Both the position numbers and the translations under genes were made by a program. This document shows, one piece after another, positions 61,752 to 64,000 of a stretch of 64,000 nt of DNA. Source of the DNA: Dama dama (taxonomy: Eukaryota > Chordata > Mammalia > Artiodactyla > Cervidae); NCBI RefSeq assembly GCF_033118175.1, contig NC_083691.1, positions 56,758,001 through 56,822,000 on the forward strand. Reading direction: 5' to 3'. The notes beneath the pieces were generated by a model, which saw nothing but the letters and a program-made list of their open reading frames with translations, was not told where the DNA came from and made no database searches. How positions within the stretch are numbered: the first letter of the stretch is position 1; every line of letters starts with the position of its first letter.

Positions 61752-62083
61752 GGACTGTCCTGGTGGTCCAGTGGTTAAGAATCTGCCTGTTAATGCAGGG
61801 GACATGAGCTTGATCCCTGCTCTGGGAAGACTCCATGTGCTATGGGGCAATTAGGCCCATGTGCCACAATTACTGAGCCTGTGCTCCAGAGCCTGAGAGC
61901 CACAACTACTGAGCCCACATGCTACAACTACTGAATCTGTGCTCCCTACAACAAGAGGAGCCACTGCAATGAGAAGCTTGTGACCTCAGCTAGAGAGTAG
62001 CCCCTGCTCACCCCCAGCTAGAGAAAGCCCTCACACAGCAAGGGAGACCCAGTGCAGCCAAAACCAAAATAGATAAATAAGAG
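61752..62083 (+). mobile_element. CHR-1-type SINE, full length
   Basis: ggactgtcctggtggtcc, B box cttgatccctgctctgg, three 'caactactga' body units, gagaagcttgtgacctc, agtgcagccaaaacc, A-rich tail. Confidence 0.93.
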
Positions 62084-62117
62084 GCATGATATTATTTGGA
62101 GGGGGTTAGGGGACTTA

Positions 62118-62653
62118 CTCCTTGGAAGGAAAGTTATGACCAACCTAGACAGCATATTAAAAAGCAGAGACTTTACTTCGCCAACAAAGGTTCGTCTAGT
62201 CAAGGCTATGGTTTTTCCAGCGGTCATGTATGGAAGTGAGAGTTGGACTGTGAAGAAAACTGAGCACCGAAAAATTGATGCTTTTGAACTGTGGTGTTGG
62301 AGAAGACTCTTGAGAGTCCCTTGGACTGCAAGGAGATCCAACCAGTCCATCCTAAAGGAGAATAGTCCTGGGTGTTCATTGGAAGGACTGATGCTGAAGC
62401 TGAAACTCCAGTACTTTGGCCACCTCATGTGAAGAGTTGACTCATTGAAAAAGTCCCTAATGCTGGGAGGGGTTGGGGTCAGGAGGAGAAGGGGATGACA
62501 AAGGATGAGATGGCTGGATGGCATCACCGACTCGATGGACACGAGTTTGAGTAAGCTCTGGGAATTGGTGATGGACAGGAAAGCCTCGTGTGCTGCGATA
62601 CATGGGGTCACAAAGAGTCGGACACAACTGAGTGACTAAACTGAACTGAACTG
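62118..62653 (+). mobile_element. BovB LINE, 5'-truncated, recent
   Basis: Sense copy with open frame 62136-62432 (MTNLDSILKSRDFTSPTKVR, then RVPWTARRSNQSILKE), stopping at TGA where Trp-less 'cacctcatgtgaag' interrupts. Terminus gactaaactgaactgaactg shows the CTGAA tail. TSD aggggactta at 62108-62117 / aggggacttt at 62654-62663. Confidence 0.95.
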
Positions 62654-62663
62654 AGGGGACTTT

Positions 62664-63059
62664 ACCGGAAAATGAATTACAAGCTAAAATCTGAAAAACT
62701 AAAAAGAGTTAACAAGATAAAGTGGAGAATGTTTGGGCTAGTAGGAATAAAGTGAGTAAAAACCTAGAAGATGGGAGGGAGCATGATGGACTCAGGGAAT
62801 TAAAAGAAGTCCATGGTGGCTGGTAGCTGGAGTATTTTAGAAAAACGGGAAAGAGTTTTCAGTTGCTGCCAGAAAGACAGGCTACAGAAAGATAATATGT
62901 GGTCTTCTTTTGACCGATTAGATCAGCTTTGATCAGTTAGATCAATTTTGGTTGGCTACACATAACAGAAACATCTTAACTTGGCATAATAAATAAGAAA
63001 ATGTATTGTCTTATGTAACTGGAAGCCATATGCACAAACAGGCTTGAGAATTGACTTCA
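62664..63059. other. Unassigned intergenic DNA
   Basis: Includes a small repeated 'gatcagtt/gatcaattt' motif near 62925-62950. No gene. Confidence 0.45.
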
Positions 63060-63372
63060 TCTAATGGCTGTGCTAGTTAACAATTGCTGTGTACCAAATT
63101 ATCCCTGAAATTAGGCAGCTGACAACAACATTTATTATCTCACAGTTTATCTAGGTTAAGAATCTAAGAGTGGCTTGGTTGGCTGCCTCTGACCTCTCAT
63201 GGGGCTGCAGCCAGGGTACCAACCAAGGCTCCAGTCACCCCAAGACATGACTAGGACTGAAAGATATTCTTCCAAGATCAGCTGAGTGGCTTTGGCAGTG
63301 GTTATTCAGGTCTCCAAGGCAGTTAGACTGAGAAACTTGGTTCTTCACTGTCTGGGCCTCTCCATAGGTTTT
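63060..63372 (+). repeat. Ancient mammalian repeat (family unassigned)
   Basis: acaattgctgtgtaccaaat, gcagctgacaacaacattt, attatctcacagtttatc, catgggg ctgcagcc follow the order of a common old repeat. Confidence 0.5.
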
Positions 63373-63384
63373 TTGTTATTGTTC

Positions 63385-63955
63385 AGGTGCTCATTCTGAC
63401 TCTTTGCAATCCCATGGACTGCAGCATACCAGGCTTCCCTGTCCTTCACCATCTCCTGAAGTTTGCTCAAACTCATGTCCATTGTGTTGGTGATGCCATC
63501 CAACTGTCTCATCTTCTGTCATCCCCTTCTCCTCCTGTCCTCAGTCTTTCTCAATATCAGGGTCTTTTCCAGTTAGTCAACTCTTCACATCAGGTGGCCA
63601 AAGTATTGGAACTTCAGCATCAGTCCTTCCAATGAATATTCAGGACTGATTTCCTTTAGGATTGACTAGTTTGATCTACTTGCTGTACAAGGGACACTCA
63701 AGAGTCTTCTCCAATACCATAGTTCTAAAGCATCAGTTCTTCAGCACTCAACCTTCTGCATGGTCCAGCTCTCACATCTGTACGTGACTACTGGAAAAAC
63801 CATAGCTTTGACTATATGGACATTTGTCAGCAAAGCAATATCTCTGCTTTTTAATATGCTGTCTAGTTTTGTCATAGCTTTTCTTCCAAGGAACAAGAGT
63901 CTTTTAATATCATGGCTGCAATCACCATCTGCAGTGATTTTGGAGCCCAAGAGGT
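63385..63955 (-). mobile_element. BovB LINE 3' end
   Basis: Antisense: actgcagcataccaggc, ggtggccaaagtattgg, ccaagggac-type 'acaagggacactcaagag', cacatctgtacgtgac, tgctgtctagttttgtc. Antisense frame 63741-63968 holds LGSKITADGDCSHDIKRL. More diverged than the copies at 58375 and 62118. Confidence 0.92.
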
Positions 63956-64000
63956 TTGTGTGCAGCATGAAAGCTTGCTTTACCCAGTGGAAGTGAGCTA
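63956..64000. other. Window edge
   Basis: Last 45 bases after the BovB; too short to assign. Confidence 0.3.

Noticed and set aside
62018..62611. 197-codon antisense open frame
   Set aside because: It is the opposite strand of a BovB copy plus the CHR SINE tail, so it is not a host gene; the recurrent aspect is reported as a finding.

Overview
The window is a gene-poor stretch of a ruminant, almost certainly bovid, nuclear genome such as cattle, sheep, goat or buffalo. The evidence is the repeat content: RTE-type BovB LINEs, tRNA-Glu/BovB-derived SINEs (Bov-tA, BOV-A2), CHR SINEs shared with whales and hippos, bovid L1 3' ends, and older pan-mammalian layers (MIR, MER5A, Tigger1, MaLR LTRs, ERV-L). 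I found no intact protein-coding gene, tRNA, rRNA or CRISPR array. Long open frames are nearly all antisense frames of BovB or chance frames across SINEs.

Layout. 1-4.9 kb: an old L1 3' end with nested SINEs, a very short L1 insertion, a G-quadruplex tract. 4.9-5.5 kb: RPS27A (ubiquitin-S27a) processed pseudogene. 6.1-7.9 kb: decayed ERV-L pol cut by two BOV-A2 SINEs. 8.8-9.6 kb: a well-preserved bovid L1 tail with exact target duplications. 9.6-14.8 kb: mostly unassigned DNA with scattered L1 and SINE pieces. 14.8-20 kb: BovB, a nested old L1, a hAT-like element and a MaLR LTR. 21.9-26.9 kb: L1 ends, a Tigger-like element, a 1 kb BovB, and MER5A split by an inverted L1. 27-34 kb: MIRs, SINEs, the 5' region of an antisense L1 with a fresh 100-bp tandem duplication, and two serial SINE insertions at one target. 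34.8-36.5 kb: cluster of antisense BOV-A2. 38.4-41.2 kb: an inverted pair of related LTRs, one carrying a twin-primed (5'-inverted) BovB. 42.05-42.5 kb: an antisense LTR with recognisable promoter and polyadenylation signals. 42.9-46.4 kb: a Tigger1 DNA transposon with both termini and TA duplications, loaded with later insertions. 46.4-51.6 kb: MIRs, SINEs and microsatellites. 51.7-53.3 kb: PRDX3 processed pseudogene hit by two SINEs. 53.6-64 kb: SINEs, MIRs, three BovB copies and a hAT-like element.

Nothing here forms an operon or pathway. The window is best read as an archive of successive retrotransposition: Tigger1, MIR and MER5A lie underneath, then old L1, MaLR and ERV-L, then CHR and BovB, then Bov-tA/BOV-A2 and recent L1, with the order given directly by nesting and target-site duplications (TSDs). 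The most distinctive observations are a SINE insertion that appears to carry about 230 bp of transduced DNA inside Tigger1, two inverted (twin-primed) LINE insertions, the inverted LTR pair with a shared hairpin, and an antisense open frame that recurs in several independent BovB copies. Family names come from recognising consensus features by eye, without a repeat database, so subfamily assignments are provisional.
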